Assembly (NCBI GenBank): GCA_027056825.1
Contig: JALUJS010000015.1
Location: 1 to 5,989 of the forward strand
From: Candidatus Krumholzibacteriia bacterium
GTDB taxonomy: Bacteria; Krumholzibacteriota; Krumholzibacteriia; LZORAL124-64-63
DNA: 5,989 bases
Reading direction: 5' to 3'
Under the pieces are notes generated by a model. It did not search any database. It was not told where the DNA came from and was given only the letters and a program-made list of their open reading frames with translations. Positions within the stretch are counted from its first letter, which is position 1, and every line of letters begins with the position of its first letter. Shown in pieces: positions 1-5,989 of this stretch. The position numbers and the translations under genes are program-made.

Positions 1-991
1 GCACGGCCGCGGTGAGGTTGGCACCGTTGTGCCGGCCGGGCAGGGGCACCGGCCAGACCTCGCCGTCGATCTCCACGGCCCAGCCCCGTCCGGGTTCCGG
101 ACACCAGCGCCAGCGGTGGTCGCCCGCCCGTTCGCCCCAGCTTTCGATCCGGCAGCGGGCGCGCGCGGACCAGGCGTCGAAACCCGGGCTGTCTGCGTTA
201 AGCACGGCCGTCCCGTCCGGCGGCAGGGCGTCCAGCAGTTCGCCCTTGCCCGTGATGACTCCGTCCAGGGAGCCGAATTCCGCAAGGTGGGCCCGGCCGG
301 CGTTGGTGATCACCCCGACCTGCGGCCGCACCAGGGCGGCCAGGGAGGCGATGTGGCCCACCGCCGAGGCCCCCATCTCCAGGACCGCGTACCGGTGGGA
401 CGGCGCCAGTTCCAGGAGCGTGAGCGGCACCCCCAGGCGGTTGTTGAAATTGGCCCGGGTGGCCAGGACCCGGCCCGCTCCCGCGAGCATGGCCGCACAC
501 AGGTCCTTGCAGGTGGTCTTGCCGTTGGTCCCGGTGATCCCCACCATCACGCCGGACCAACGGTTGCGGTGGCAGGCCGCAAGATGCGCCAGCGCGGCCG
601 GCCCGTCGGTGCACACCAGCACCCCGGCACCCTCCCGCGCGGTGATCCCCTGCAGATCCGCCACCGGATCGATGGGCGGCTCCCCCTCCGCACCCGGCTC
701 CAGGCCGGCGAGGGACCAGTGGCCGCCCGCGGCCGCGGTGGCGATGAACCGGCGGCCGTCCACGTTTTCTCCGGGCAGGGCCACGAACAGGTTTCCGGTC
801 GCCAGGGAACGGGAATCCAGTCCCGCCCCGGCGAAGACCGCCTCCTGCGGCAGATCCACGGACGGGTCCACGGCCTCGAGCCTGCCTGCGCGTGCCATGA
901 GCACGGCCTGCAGCAGGCCCGCTGCGCGCAGGTCCGCCGCCGCCTGCGCCACGGGGTACCAGGGTCTCATGCCGCGCGGCGCCTCAGTCAT
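1..991 (-). CDS. murF: UDP-N-acetylmuramoyl-tripeptide--D-alanyl-D-alanine ligase MurF, 3' end cut by the window
   Basis: MurF adds D-Ala-D-Ala to UDP-MurNAc-tripeptide, the last cytoplasmic step of precursor synthesis, directly after MurE. I translated this frame by hand: it runs without a stop from the ATG at 991 to the left edge, giving 330 complete codons, about two thirds to three quarters of a typical 450-480-residue MurF. Visible markers are LDSRSLATGNLFVALPGENVDG (58-79) in the N-domain, the P-loop GITGTNGKTT (151-160), ANFNNRLGVPLTLLEL (180-195), VLEMGAS (203-209), VITNAGRAHLAEFGS (227-241), GKGEL (248-252, lysine 249 probably carbamylated), NADSP and GRHNGANLTAAV (319-330). The NFNN and EMGAS blocks distinguish MurF from MurE. 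The N-domain looks enlarged between about residues 95 and 125. The start at 991 overlaps the murE end by 8 bases and has AAAGGA 5 bases upstream. A second ATG at 970 (codon 8) is possible but has a poorer site. The C-terminal domain lies outside the window. Confidence 0.95.
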   Translation of the reverse strand, partial: MTEAPRGMRPWYPVAQAAADLRAAGLLQAVLMARAGRLEAVDPSVDLPQEAVFAGAGLDSRSLATGNLFVALPGENVDGRRFIATAAAGGHWSLAGLEPGAEGEPPIDPVADLQGITAREGAGVLVCTDGPAALAHLAACHRNRWSGVMVGITGTNGKTTCKDLCAAMLAGAGRVLATRANFNNRLGVPLTLLELAPSHRYAVLEMGASAVGHIASLAALVRPQVGVITNAGRAHLAEFGSLDGVITGKGELLDALPPDGTAVLNADSPGFDAWSARARCRIESWGERAGDHRWRWCPEPGRGWAVEIDGEVWPVPLPGRHNGANLTAAV

Positions 992-2495
992 GGCCGTCCT
1001 TTCGCGCGCCGGCCCAGGCGCGGACCAAGGCCCGATCGTCCAGGTCCAGCACCTTGTCACCGACCAACTGGTAATCCTCGTGCCCCTTGCCTGCGATGAC
1101 GACGATGTCACCCTCCTGCGCCGCGTCCAGGGCGGCGGCGATGGCCGTGGCGCGGTCCGGAACGACTTCGCGCGTCGTGGCCCGGGGCGCGGTGACCGCC
1201 CGCACCCCGGCGAGGATCTCCCGGTTGATGGCCGCCGGATCCTCGCTGCGGGGGTTGTCGGCGGTGATCCACAGGCCGTCCGCCAGTTCGGCCGCCACCC
1301 GGCCCATCAGCGGCCGCTTGCCGCGGTCCCGGTCGCCGCCGCAACCGAAGACCACCAGTAGCCGCCGGGGCTCCAGTTCCGTGCAGGCCCGGAGCACCGC
1401 GGCCAGGGCGTCGGCGGTGTGGGCGTAGTCCACCACGGCCACCGCCCCGGTGGGCAGGGCGATGCGCTCCATGCGGCCGGGCACCTGCCGCAGCTGCTGC
1501 AGGGCCGGCGCGGCCTCCTCGGCCGGAAACCCCGCTCCCAGCACCGCCGCCAGGGTCGCGGCCAGGTTCTCCACGTTGTAACGGCCCACCAGGGGGCTGT
1601 GGACCCGCAGTCGTTTCCCCCGCCAGTCCAGTTCCACCTGCGTGGCGTCCATGGCCAGGCGACAGGACAGCACCTTCAGGTCCGCCCGGACGGAGGTTTC
1701 GGGTCGGGCCGAGAACAGGACCACCTGGTCGGGGCCGTCCGCCAGCGGCGCCAGCGCGGGGTCGTCGGCATTGATCACGGCCGTCCCGCCGGGTCGCAAC
1801 AGGTCCAGGATCTGGGCTTTGGCCCGCAGGTAGCTGTCCAGGTCCCGGTGATAGTCCAGGTGGTCGCGGCCCAGGTTGGTCATGACGGCCACATCCAGGC
1901 CCAGGCCCGCCGCGCGACCCTGGTCCAGGGCGTGGGACGACAGTTCCATGGCCACGCTCAGGCACCCGGCCTGGACCATGCGGTCCAGCCAGGCGTACAG
2001 CACCGGCCCGGACGGGGTGGTCAGGGGGGCCTTCTCGCCGTAGCCGCCCGCCTCGTAGCGGATGGTTCCCAGCAGGCCGCACGGCCCTCTCAGGCTGCCC
2101 AGGACGCTCTGCAGGAGGAAGGAGACGGTGGTCTTGCCGTTGGTCCCGGTGACCGCCGCGGTCAACAGCTTCTCGTCGGGCCGGCCGCGCAGGTTCCGGG
2201 CCAGCAGCGCCGGCGCCTGTCGGGTATCCGGCGCGACGGCCAGGGCCGCGAACCCTGCGCGCGCGTTCTGCGGCAGACCCGCCAAGGCGTCGGCCGCCAC
2301 CACCGCGGCGCGGCATCCCCGCTCCAGGGCCGCCGGCAGGTAGGCGTGCCCGTCGGCCCGGGCGCCCTTGACGGCGACGAAAACGGTATCCGGATCCGTC
2401 CGCCGCGAATCCTCGGTCACCGCCGAGACCTCCGGGTCCTCCGTTCCACACAGCACAACGCCGTCCAGGATGCCGACCAGGTCCGAGAACCTCAT
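984..2495 (-). CDS. murE: UDP-N-acetylmuramoyl-L-alanyl-D-glutamate--2,6-diaminopimelate ligase MurE
   Basis: MurE is the cytoplasmic ATP-dependent ligase that adds the third residue of the peptidoglycan stem peptide to UDP-MurNAc-L-Ala-D-Glu. The 503-residue product has the three Mur-ligase domains: a UDP-substrate-binding N-domain (about 1-108, with EDSRRTDPDTVFVAVKG at 28-44), a central ATPase domain with P-loop TGTNGKT (116-122), and a C-terminal domain from about 337. Other markers are TTPSGP (159-164), MELSSHAL (183-190), NLGRDHLDYH (207-216), the YLRAK lysine expected to be carbamylated (Lys226) and GCGGDRDRGKRPLMG (384-398). DNPRSEDP (413-420) contains the DNPR motif of meso-diaminopimelate-adding enzymes; Lys-adding MurE differs there. 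HTADAL at 359-364 has Ala where HTPDAL is usual. The frame stays open 80 codons further upstream, but that part overlaps ftsI and is not MurE-like. The ATG at 2495 overlaps the ftsI stop (ATGA) and is preceded by GGAGAAGG. Confidence 0.97.
   Translation of the reverse strand: MRFSDLVGILDGVVLCGTEDPEVSAVTEDSRRTDPDTVFVAVKGARADGHAYLPAALERGCRAAVVAADALAGLPQNARAGFAALAVAPDTRQAPALLARNLRGRPDEKLLTAAVTGTNGKTTVSFLLQSVLGSLRGPCGLLGTIRYEAGGYGEKAPLTTPSGPVLYAWLDRMVQAGCLSVAMELSSHALDQGRAAGLGLDVAVMTNLGRDHLDYHRDLDSYLRAKAQILDLLRPGGTAVINADDPALAPLADGPDQVVLFSARPETSVRADLKVLSCRLAMDATQVELDWRGKRLRVHSPLVGRYNVENLAATLAAVLGAGFPAEEAAPALQQLRQVPGRMERIALPTGAVAVVDYAHTADALAAVLRACTELEPRRLLVVFGCGGDRDRGKRPLMGRVAAELADGLWITADNPRSEDPAAINREILAGVRAVTAPRATTREVVPDRATAIAAALDAAQEGDIVVIAGKGHEDYQLVGDKVLDLDDRALVRAWAGARKDGHD
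997..1002 (-). promoter_or_regulatory. Shine-Dalgarno site of murF
   Basis: AAAGGA on the minus strand with a 5-base spacer to the ATG at 991, inside the final codons of murE. It supports the start at 991 rather than the ATG at 970. Confidence 0.65.
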
Positions 2496-4606
2496 GGCCA
2501 CACCTTCTCCATGGTGATGGTGACGCTGCGGCCGGAAAGGGGCTCGCCCGGGGCGATGTCCTGGGCCACGGCGTACCCGTTGCCCCGCAGTTCGGCCCGG
2601 ATGCCCAACCGCGCGGCCAGGGATCGCACCTGGCGATCGCTCAGTCCGCTGAAATCGGGACACAGGGACAACTCCACCATCTTCTCCGGTTGGCGCGGCC
2701 CCACCGTCAGGGTCACGGTGGTGCCGGGCAGACACCGCGTACCGGCGGCAGGAACCTGCTGCACCACGAATCCGTCCCGCTCGGCGCCGCTGATGTCCAG
2801 TCCCGCGGCGGCCAGCCGTTGCGCGGCAGACGCGACGTTCAGGAAGAGCACGTCCGGCACCTCCACCTCGTCCCGCGGGACCGGTGCCTCCACCAGGGCG
2901 GTCAGGCCCCCGGGCACGTCGGTCAGCCAGTCGGTCTCGTTGCGGATGGCCAGGACGATGTTCCGGAACAAGGGTACCGCGCTCTGGGACGCGAAGTGGT
3001 AGATCCCCCGCGGCCGCTCCAGGACCGTCAGGATCACCAGGCGGGGGTCATCCAGAGGCACCAGGCCCCCGAAGCTGGCCATGTAGGCGCCGGGCTCGTA
3101 GGCCCCGCCGTCGAGGCTGAGCTGGGCCGTGCCGGTCTTGCCGCCGGTGGTGATCCAGTCCATGCGGGCGGCCACGCCGGTTCCTTCCTTGACCACCCGT
3201 CCCATGGCAGTCCGGATCACCGCCGCGAGTTCGGGGGAGATCACCCGGCGCATGACTACCGGGGGCAGCTCGCGCGTCCGGCCGGTGGCCGGGTCGGTGA
3301 TCGCGCTCACCAGGCGCGGTGCGTAGAGGGTCCCTCCGTTGGCCACCGCGCACAGGGCCAGCCCCAGTTGCAGGGGTGTGACGGCGATCTCCTGACCGAT
3401 GGCCAGGGTGGATTTCGAACGCCGGCTCCACCGGGCCGGCTCGCGCAGCAGGCCCGCCGGCTGGGCCCCGTAGGGCAGGGTGGTCGGTTTGCCGAAGCCG
3501 AAGGCCTGCAGATCGCGGTAGAATTCCTCGTCCTTGAGATTGAGCACCGCCCGGGCGAAGTAGATGTTCGACGACCTGGTGAACGCCCGCATCAGGTTGA
3601 GGTTCCCGTACCGGTGGTGGCGCTCGTTGTCGATGGTGTAGCCGTCGAAGCGGGGATCGCTGCAGTCGAACACCGTCGCGGTGTCGATGGCGCAGTTGTG
3701 CAGCAGCGAGGCCATGGTGAAGACCTTGAACACCGACCCGGGTTCGTACTGGCTGGTGAAGTTGCGGTTGATCCAGACCGCGCCGTCCCGGTGGGGGCCC
3801 TCGCGGGTGGCCATCAGGGGCCAGCTCGCAGCGGCCAGCACGTCCCCGTTCCCAGGGTCGAGCACCAGGACCGATCCCCCGCGCGCGCCGTACTCCCGCA
3901 CCGCCGTCGCCAGCTCCCGCTCGCAGATCGCCTGCAAGTCGATGTCCAGGGTCAGGGCCACGTCGCTACCGTCGCGCGGCTCCTGCTGGACGATGCGCCC
4001 CAGGCTCCGGCTGCCCACGGGGGTGCGGACATCCCGCGCCAGGCCCGGCGTGCCCGCCAGGTCCGCGGCCAGCCCAAGTTCCAGGCCGGTGGCCACCGTG
4101 TCGCTGGCTCCGTAGCGGAAGAAGCCGATGATCGAGGCGCCGATCCCGTCATAGGGATAGACCCGCGTGACCACCGCATCCAGGGTCACCGACGGATCCT
4201 TTTCCAACGACAGCTTCTGTTCCCGGGTCAGCACGACCTTGCGGGCCAGGGCCAGGTGGCGGCCACGGGCGCCGGCCAGCTTCCGCGCCAACCGGCCTTC
4301 ATCGGCGTCGAGCACGGGAGCCAGCCGCCCGGCGGTGGCGGCGGGATCCTGCATCCGGGAGGAGGCCACGCCGATGTCCCAGGTGGTCACCGACACGGCC
4401 AGGGGCCGGCCCTCGCGGTCGGTCAGGCGACCCCGGTCCGGCTCGAGGGTCAGGTCGCGCCCCCAGACGACCTCCGCGATGTGGGCGTAGTGTTCGTGGT
4501 CGAAGACCTGGATCTGGACCACGCGGACGGCCAGGACGATGCAGACGGCGACCACCGCCAGGCGCAGGGCGAGGAACACCCCTTTCCTGTCGGTGGTCCG
4601 GCTCAC
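2492..4606 (-). CDS. ftsI: Septal peptidoglycan D,D-transpeptidase FtsI (class B PBP, PBP2/3-type) with two C-terminal PASTA domains
   Basis: FtsI cross-links stem peptides of septal peptidoglycan in partnership with the glycosyltransferase FtsW. The 704-residue product has a short cytoplasmic N-terminus and one membrane anchor (about 10-32). The PBP dimerisation/pedestal domain follows (about 52-210), opening with EPDRGRLTDREGRPLA and containing VYPYDGIGASIIGFF at 149-163. The transpeptidase domain (about 240-555) carries all three active-site motifs: SVFK with nucleophile Ser291 and Lys294, SSN at 345-347, and KTGT at 490-493. Two PASTA repeats end the protein (about 581-636 and 643-699); E. 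coli FtsI, at about 588 residues, lacks them. The start is a GTG at 4606 that overlaps the ftsL stop (GTGA). No clear Shine-Dalgarno precedes it, so coupling to ftsL is likely. An alternative GTG at codon 10 (4579) follows AGGA by 5 bases, but would begin at the edge of the membrane helix. SpoVD-type naming would apply only in a spore former, and nothing here suggests one. Confidence 0.96.
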   Translation of the reverse strand: MSRTTDRKGVFLALRLAVVAVCIVLAVRVVQIQVFDHEHYAHIAEVVWGRDLTLEPDRGRLTDREGRPLAVSVTTWDIGVASSRMQDPAATAGRLAPVLDADEGRLARKLAGARGRHLALARKVVLTREQKLSLEKDPSVTLDAVVTRVYPYDGIGASIIGFFRYGASDTVATGLELGLAADLAGTPGLARDVRTPVGSRSLGRIVQQEPRDGSDVALTLDIDLQAICERELATAVREYGARGGSVLVLDPGNGDVLAAASWPLMATREGPHRDGAVWINRNFTSQYEPGSVFKVFTMASLLHNCAIDTATVFDCSDPRFDGYTIDNERHHRYGNLNLMRAFTRSSNIYFARAVLNLKDEEFYRDLQAFGFGKPTTLPYGAQPAGLLREPARWSRRSKSTLAIGQEIAVTPLQLGLALCAVANGGTLYAPRLVSAITDPATGRTRELPPVVMRRVISPELAAVIRTAMGRVVKEGTGVAARMDWITTGGKTGTAQLSLDGGAYEPGAYMASFGGLVPLDDPRLVILTVLERPRGIYHFASQSAVPLFRNIVLAIRNETDWLTDVPGGLTALVEAPVPRDEVEVPDVLFLNVASAAQRLAAAGLDISGAERDGFVVQQVPAAGTRCLPGTTVTLTVGPRQPEKMVELSLCPDFSGLSDRQVRSLAARLGIRAELRGNGYAVAQDIAPGEPLSGRSVTITMEKVWP
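2503..2510 (-). promoter_or_regulatory. Shine-Dalgarno site of murE
   Basis: GGAGAAGG on the minus strand with a 7-base spacer to the ATG at 2495, inside the last codons of ftsI. Together with the ATGA overlap it fixes the murE start against the longer in-frame extension reaching 2735. Confidence 0.75.
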
Positions 4607-5136
4607 GGTCGCCCGGCGGGTCCGGTCTCGGCCGCCGAGGCCGCCCGGGGCAGCAGGGAGACCATGGACCCGGAGTCCTTACCGACAAGCGGATCGGTGG
4701 CCGCCTCCACGGGTTCACCCCCGCCCAGGCCGGCAAGGACACGCGCGAAAAGGCCGGTGCGGGCCTTGGTCCGCGCCGGGGTCTGGACCAGGACCAGGTT
4801 GGGCCGCTCGGGGTCCCGCAGACCCAGTTCCGCCACGGCCCGGGCCCGGATCACCGCCGGGGACGTCAGGGTATTCAGACGGGTCTGCAGGCGTGCGGTG
4901 CGCGCTGCGAGGAATTCCCGGCGGTCGTCCAGCCGTGCCACCTTGAGGCGGCAGGCCACCACGCAGTTGGAGACGAAGACCGAGCCGGCGAGCAGGAGCA
5001 GGCCCAGGACGACCAGGGGCACCGCCAGCGCGGTCCGGCGGCAGAACACGTCCCGGCGCTGGGCCATCAGGCCACAGGCCAGCAGATCCATTTCCCTCCG
5101 GCGGGGAAGCGAGGCATCGGGTCGGTGGGGTGTCAT
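4603..5136 (-). CDS. ftsL: Cell division protein FtsL (FtsL/DivIC-like bitopic membrane protein)
   Basis: FtsL is a small single-pass inner-membrane divisome protein that, with a FtsB/DivIC partner, bridges early components to FtsW-FtsI. Sequence conservation in the family is low, so the call rests on architecture and position. The 177-residue product has an Arg-rich cytoplasmic N-terminus, one hydrophobic segment (about 36-61), a charged helical stretch likely to form a coiled coil (about 62-92, ARLDDRREFLAARTARLQTR), then the typical closing block AELGLRDPERPNLVLV (102-117). A tail of about 60 residues rich in Ala, Gly and Pro follows (119-177), making the protein longer than the usual 90-120. 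The ATG at 5136 is chosen because AAGGAG lies 8 bases upstream and it overlaps the rsmH stop. A second ATG (codon 16, at 5091) has GGAGG only 3 bases upstream, too close to be preferred. DivIC-like naming is possible, but the place between rsmH and ftsI favours FtsL. Confidence 0.85.
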   Translation of the reverse strand: MTPHRPDASLPRRREMDLLACGLMAQRRDVFCRRTALAVPLVVLGLLLLAGSVFVSNCVVACRLKVARLDDRREFLAARTARLQTRLNTLTSPAVIRARAVAELGLRDPERPNLVLVQTPARTKARTGLFARVLAGLGGGEPVEAATDPLVGKDSGSMVSLLPRAASAAETGPAGRP

Positions 5137-5989
5137 GCCTTGTGCTCCTTTGCCAAGCGTCGCGCGGCCCGCAGCCGTGCGCTGCGGGACCGGGGATTGA
5201 GGTCCTGTTCACCCTGCCCGGCCTTAGCCGCCCCCCGGTGCAGGGGCTCCAGCGTGGGTTTCCGTCCGCAGACGCAGACCGGAACCTCGGGCGGGCAGAT
5301 GCAGCCCTTGCGCTCCCGGGCCAGGAAGCGCTTGACCAGCCGGTCCTCCAGGGAGTGGTAGCTGATGACCACCAGCACGCCCCCCTCTGCCAGCAGGTCG
5401 GGCGCCGCCTCCAGGGCTTCCTCCAGGGCTCCCATCTCGTCGTTGACGGCGATGCGCAGGGCCTGGAAGACGCGGCTGAGGACCGGTTCGGCCTTGCGCC
5501 CGGCCGGCACCACGGAGGTGACGATCTCCCGCAGGGCCGCCGTGGTCTCCACCGCGGCTTCGGCGCGGGCGGCCACCAGCCTCCGGGCGATGCGACGGCT
5601 GGCCCTTTCCTCGCCGTAGCGCCAGATCAGGTCGGCCAGTTCCCGCTCCGGCAGCGTGTTGACCAGTTCGGCGGCGGTGGTCCCGGTGCGCTGGTCGAAG
5701 CGCAGGTCCAGGGGGCCGTCCTGCCGGTAGCTGAAACCCAGGCGCGGATCGTCCAGTTGCAGGGAACTGACACCCAGGTCCAGCAGGATGCCGTCCACCT
5801 CCGGCCAGCCGACGTCGGCTGCCCAGTGGGCCATCTGACGAAACGAGCCGCGACGGCAGTGCAGTCGCGGCCACGCGGCGGCCAGTTCGGCGCAGGCGGC
5901 GCAGGCTTCGGTGGACAGGTCGATGCCCAGCACCTCGGCCCCCGCCTCGAGCATCGCCCGGGCATGGCCGCCGAATCCGAAGGTCCCGT
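5133..5989 (-). CDS. rsmH: 16S rRNA (cytosine(1402)-N(4))-methyltransferase RsmH (MraW), 5' end cut by the window
   Basis: RsmH uses S-adenosylmethionine to N4-methylate C1402 of 16S rRNA in the decoding centre of the small subunit. The reading frame is open to the right edge, so the true start lies outside; 284 complete codons are visible, and full-length relatives are about 300-320 residues, so perhaps 20-35 are missing. Numbering from the first complete codon, residues 1-8 read GTFGFGGH, the SAM-binding glycine motif, followed by LGIDLSTEA (20-28). The block GILLDLGVSSLQLDD (66-80) with GPLDLRFD (91-98), then GEERASRRIA (125-134), QALRIAVNDE (175-184), ISYHSLEDR (208-216) and a C-terminal NPRSRSARLRAA are all family signatures. 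A CxC-x6-CxC cysteine cluster sits at 229-240. The stop TGA (5135-5133) overlaps the ftsL ATG. Position ahead of ftsL is the usual dcw arrangement. Identification is near certain. Confidence 0.97.
   Translation of the reverse strand, partial: GTFGFGGHARAMLEAGAEVLGIDLSTEACAACAELAAAWPRLHCRRGSFRQMAHWAADVGWPEVDGILLDLGVSSLQLDDPRLGFSYRQDGPLDLRFDQRTGTTAAELVNTLPERELADLIWRYGEERASRRIARRLVAARAEAAVETTAALREIVTSVVPAGRKAEPVLSRVFQALRIAVNDEMGALEEALEAAPDLLAEGGVLVVISYHSLEDRLVKRFLARERKGCICPPEVPVCVCGRKPTLEPLHRGAAKAGQGEQDLNPRSRSARLRAARRLAKEHKA
5145..5150 (-). promoter_or_regulatory. Shine-Dalgarno site of ftsL
   Basis: AAGGAG on the minus strand, 8 bases before the ATG at 5136 and inside the end of rsmH. It is the strongest ribosome binding site seen in the window and decides for the first ATG of ftsL over the second at 5091. 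Confidence 0.75.

Noticed and set aside
198..614. A 138-codon minus-strand open frame inside murF.
   Set aside because: It is murF read one frame off: it contains a garbled P-loop region (DQRQDHLQ) where the true frame reads TGTNGKTTCKDL.
12..1361. Plus-strand open frames of 449 and 356 codons opposite murF and the end of murE.
   Set aside because: Both lie antisense to clear Mur ligase motifs, have biased composition without domains, and overlap one another in different frames.
2496..2735. An 80-codon N-terminal extension of murE including an RHHHH run.
   Set aside because: It lies wholly inside the ftsI PASTA coding region in another frame and resembles no Mur ligase. The ATG at 2495 has a good Shine-Dalgarno and overlaps the ftsI stop. 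The histidine run is an artefact of reading CACCATCACCAT out of frame.
1419..3002. A 527-codon open frame on the plus strand opposite murE and the end of ftsI.
   Set aside because: Composition typical of a shadow frame (Gln, Gly, Val, His, Arg rich), no family signature, and it spans two well-supported minus-strand genes.
2690..5200. An 836-codon open frame on the plus strand opposite ftsI and ftsL.
   Set aside because: Its translation is low-complexity (Gly, Arg, Gln, His, Ala, Val) with no recognisable domain. The minus strand holds FtsI with all three catalytic motifs. Long antisense frames are expected in DNA of this GC content.
1..5989. Promoters, terminators, riboswitches, small RNA genes or mobile-element boundaries within the window.
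   Set aside because: Coding sequence is continuous with overlapping junctions, and I saw no U-rich hairpin, inverted terminal repeat, direct-repeat array or tRNA-like segment.

Overview
The window is a stretch of the dcw (division and cell wall) cluster of a high-GC bacterium (roughly 70% G+C by eye). All five genes lie on the minus strand, so transcription runs from high to low coordinates: rsmH (partial, 5' end missing), ftsL, ftsI with two C-terminal PASTA domains, murE, and murF (partial, 3' end missing). The order rsmH-ftsL-ftsI-murE-murF is the classical one.

Layout in transcription order: rsmH from the right edge to 5133; ftsL 5136-4603; ftsI 4606-2492; murE 2495-984; murF 991 to the left edge. 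Coding sequence fills the whole window. Every junction is a stop/start overlap: TCAT on the plus strand (ATGA read on the minus strand) for rsmH/ftsL and ftsI/murE, GTGA for ftsL/ftsI, and an 8-base overlap for murE/murF. No intergenic space is left for an internal terminator, and I saw no RNA gene, mobile element, CRISPR array or insertion sequence. This looks like one transcript with coupled translation, its promoter lying upstream of rsmH outside the window.

The genes share one process. RsmH methylates 16S rRNA. FtsL is a bitopic scaffold of the divisome, and FtsI is the septal transpeptidase that FtsL-type proteins help recruit and activate. MurE and MurF are consecutive cytoplasmic ligases that finish the UDP-MurNAc-pentapeptide precursor FtsI ultimately cross-links. 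The MurE specificity motif DNPR predicts meso-diaminopimelate as the third residue of the stem peptide.

Organism: high GC, a DAP-type MurE, a PASTA-tailed FtsI and a Cys-rich RsmH C-terminus argue against a typical gammaproteobacterium. They would fit a myxobacterial/deltaproteobacterial-type lineage or one of the uncultured high-GC diderm phyla, but the sequence alone does not settle this. I found no undescribed system. The points worth a second look are modest: the FtsL C-terminal tail, the PASTA-tailed FtsI, the uniform overlaps, an enlarged MurF N-domain, and a 26-base perfect match between the murE and murF P-loop codons.
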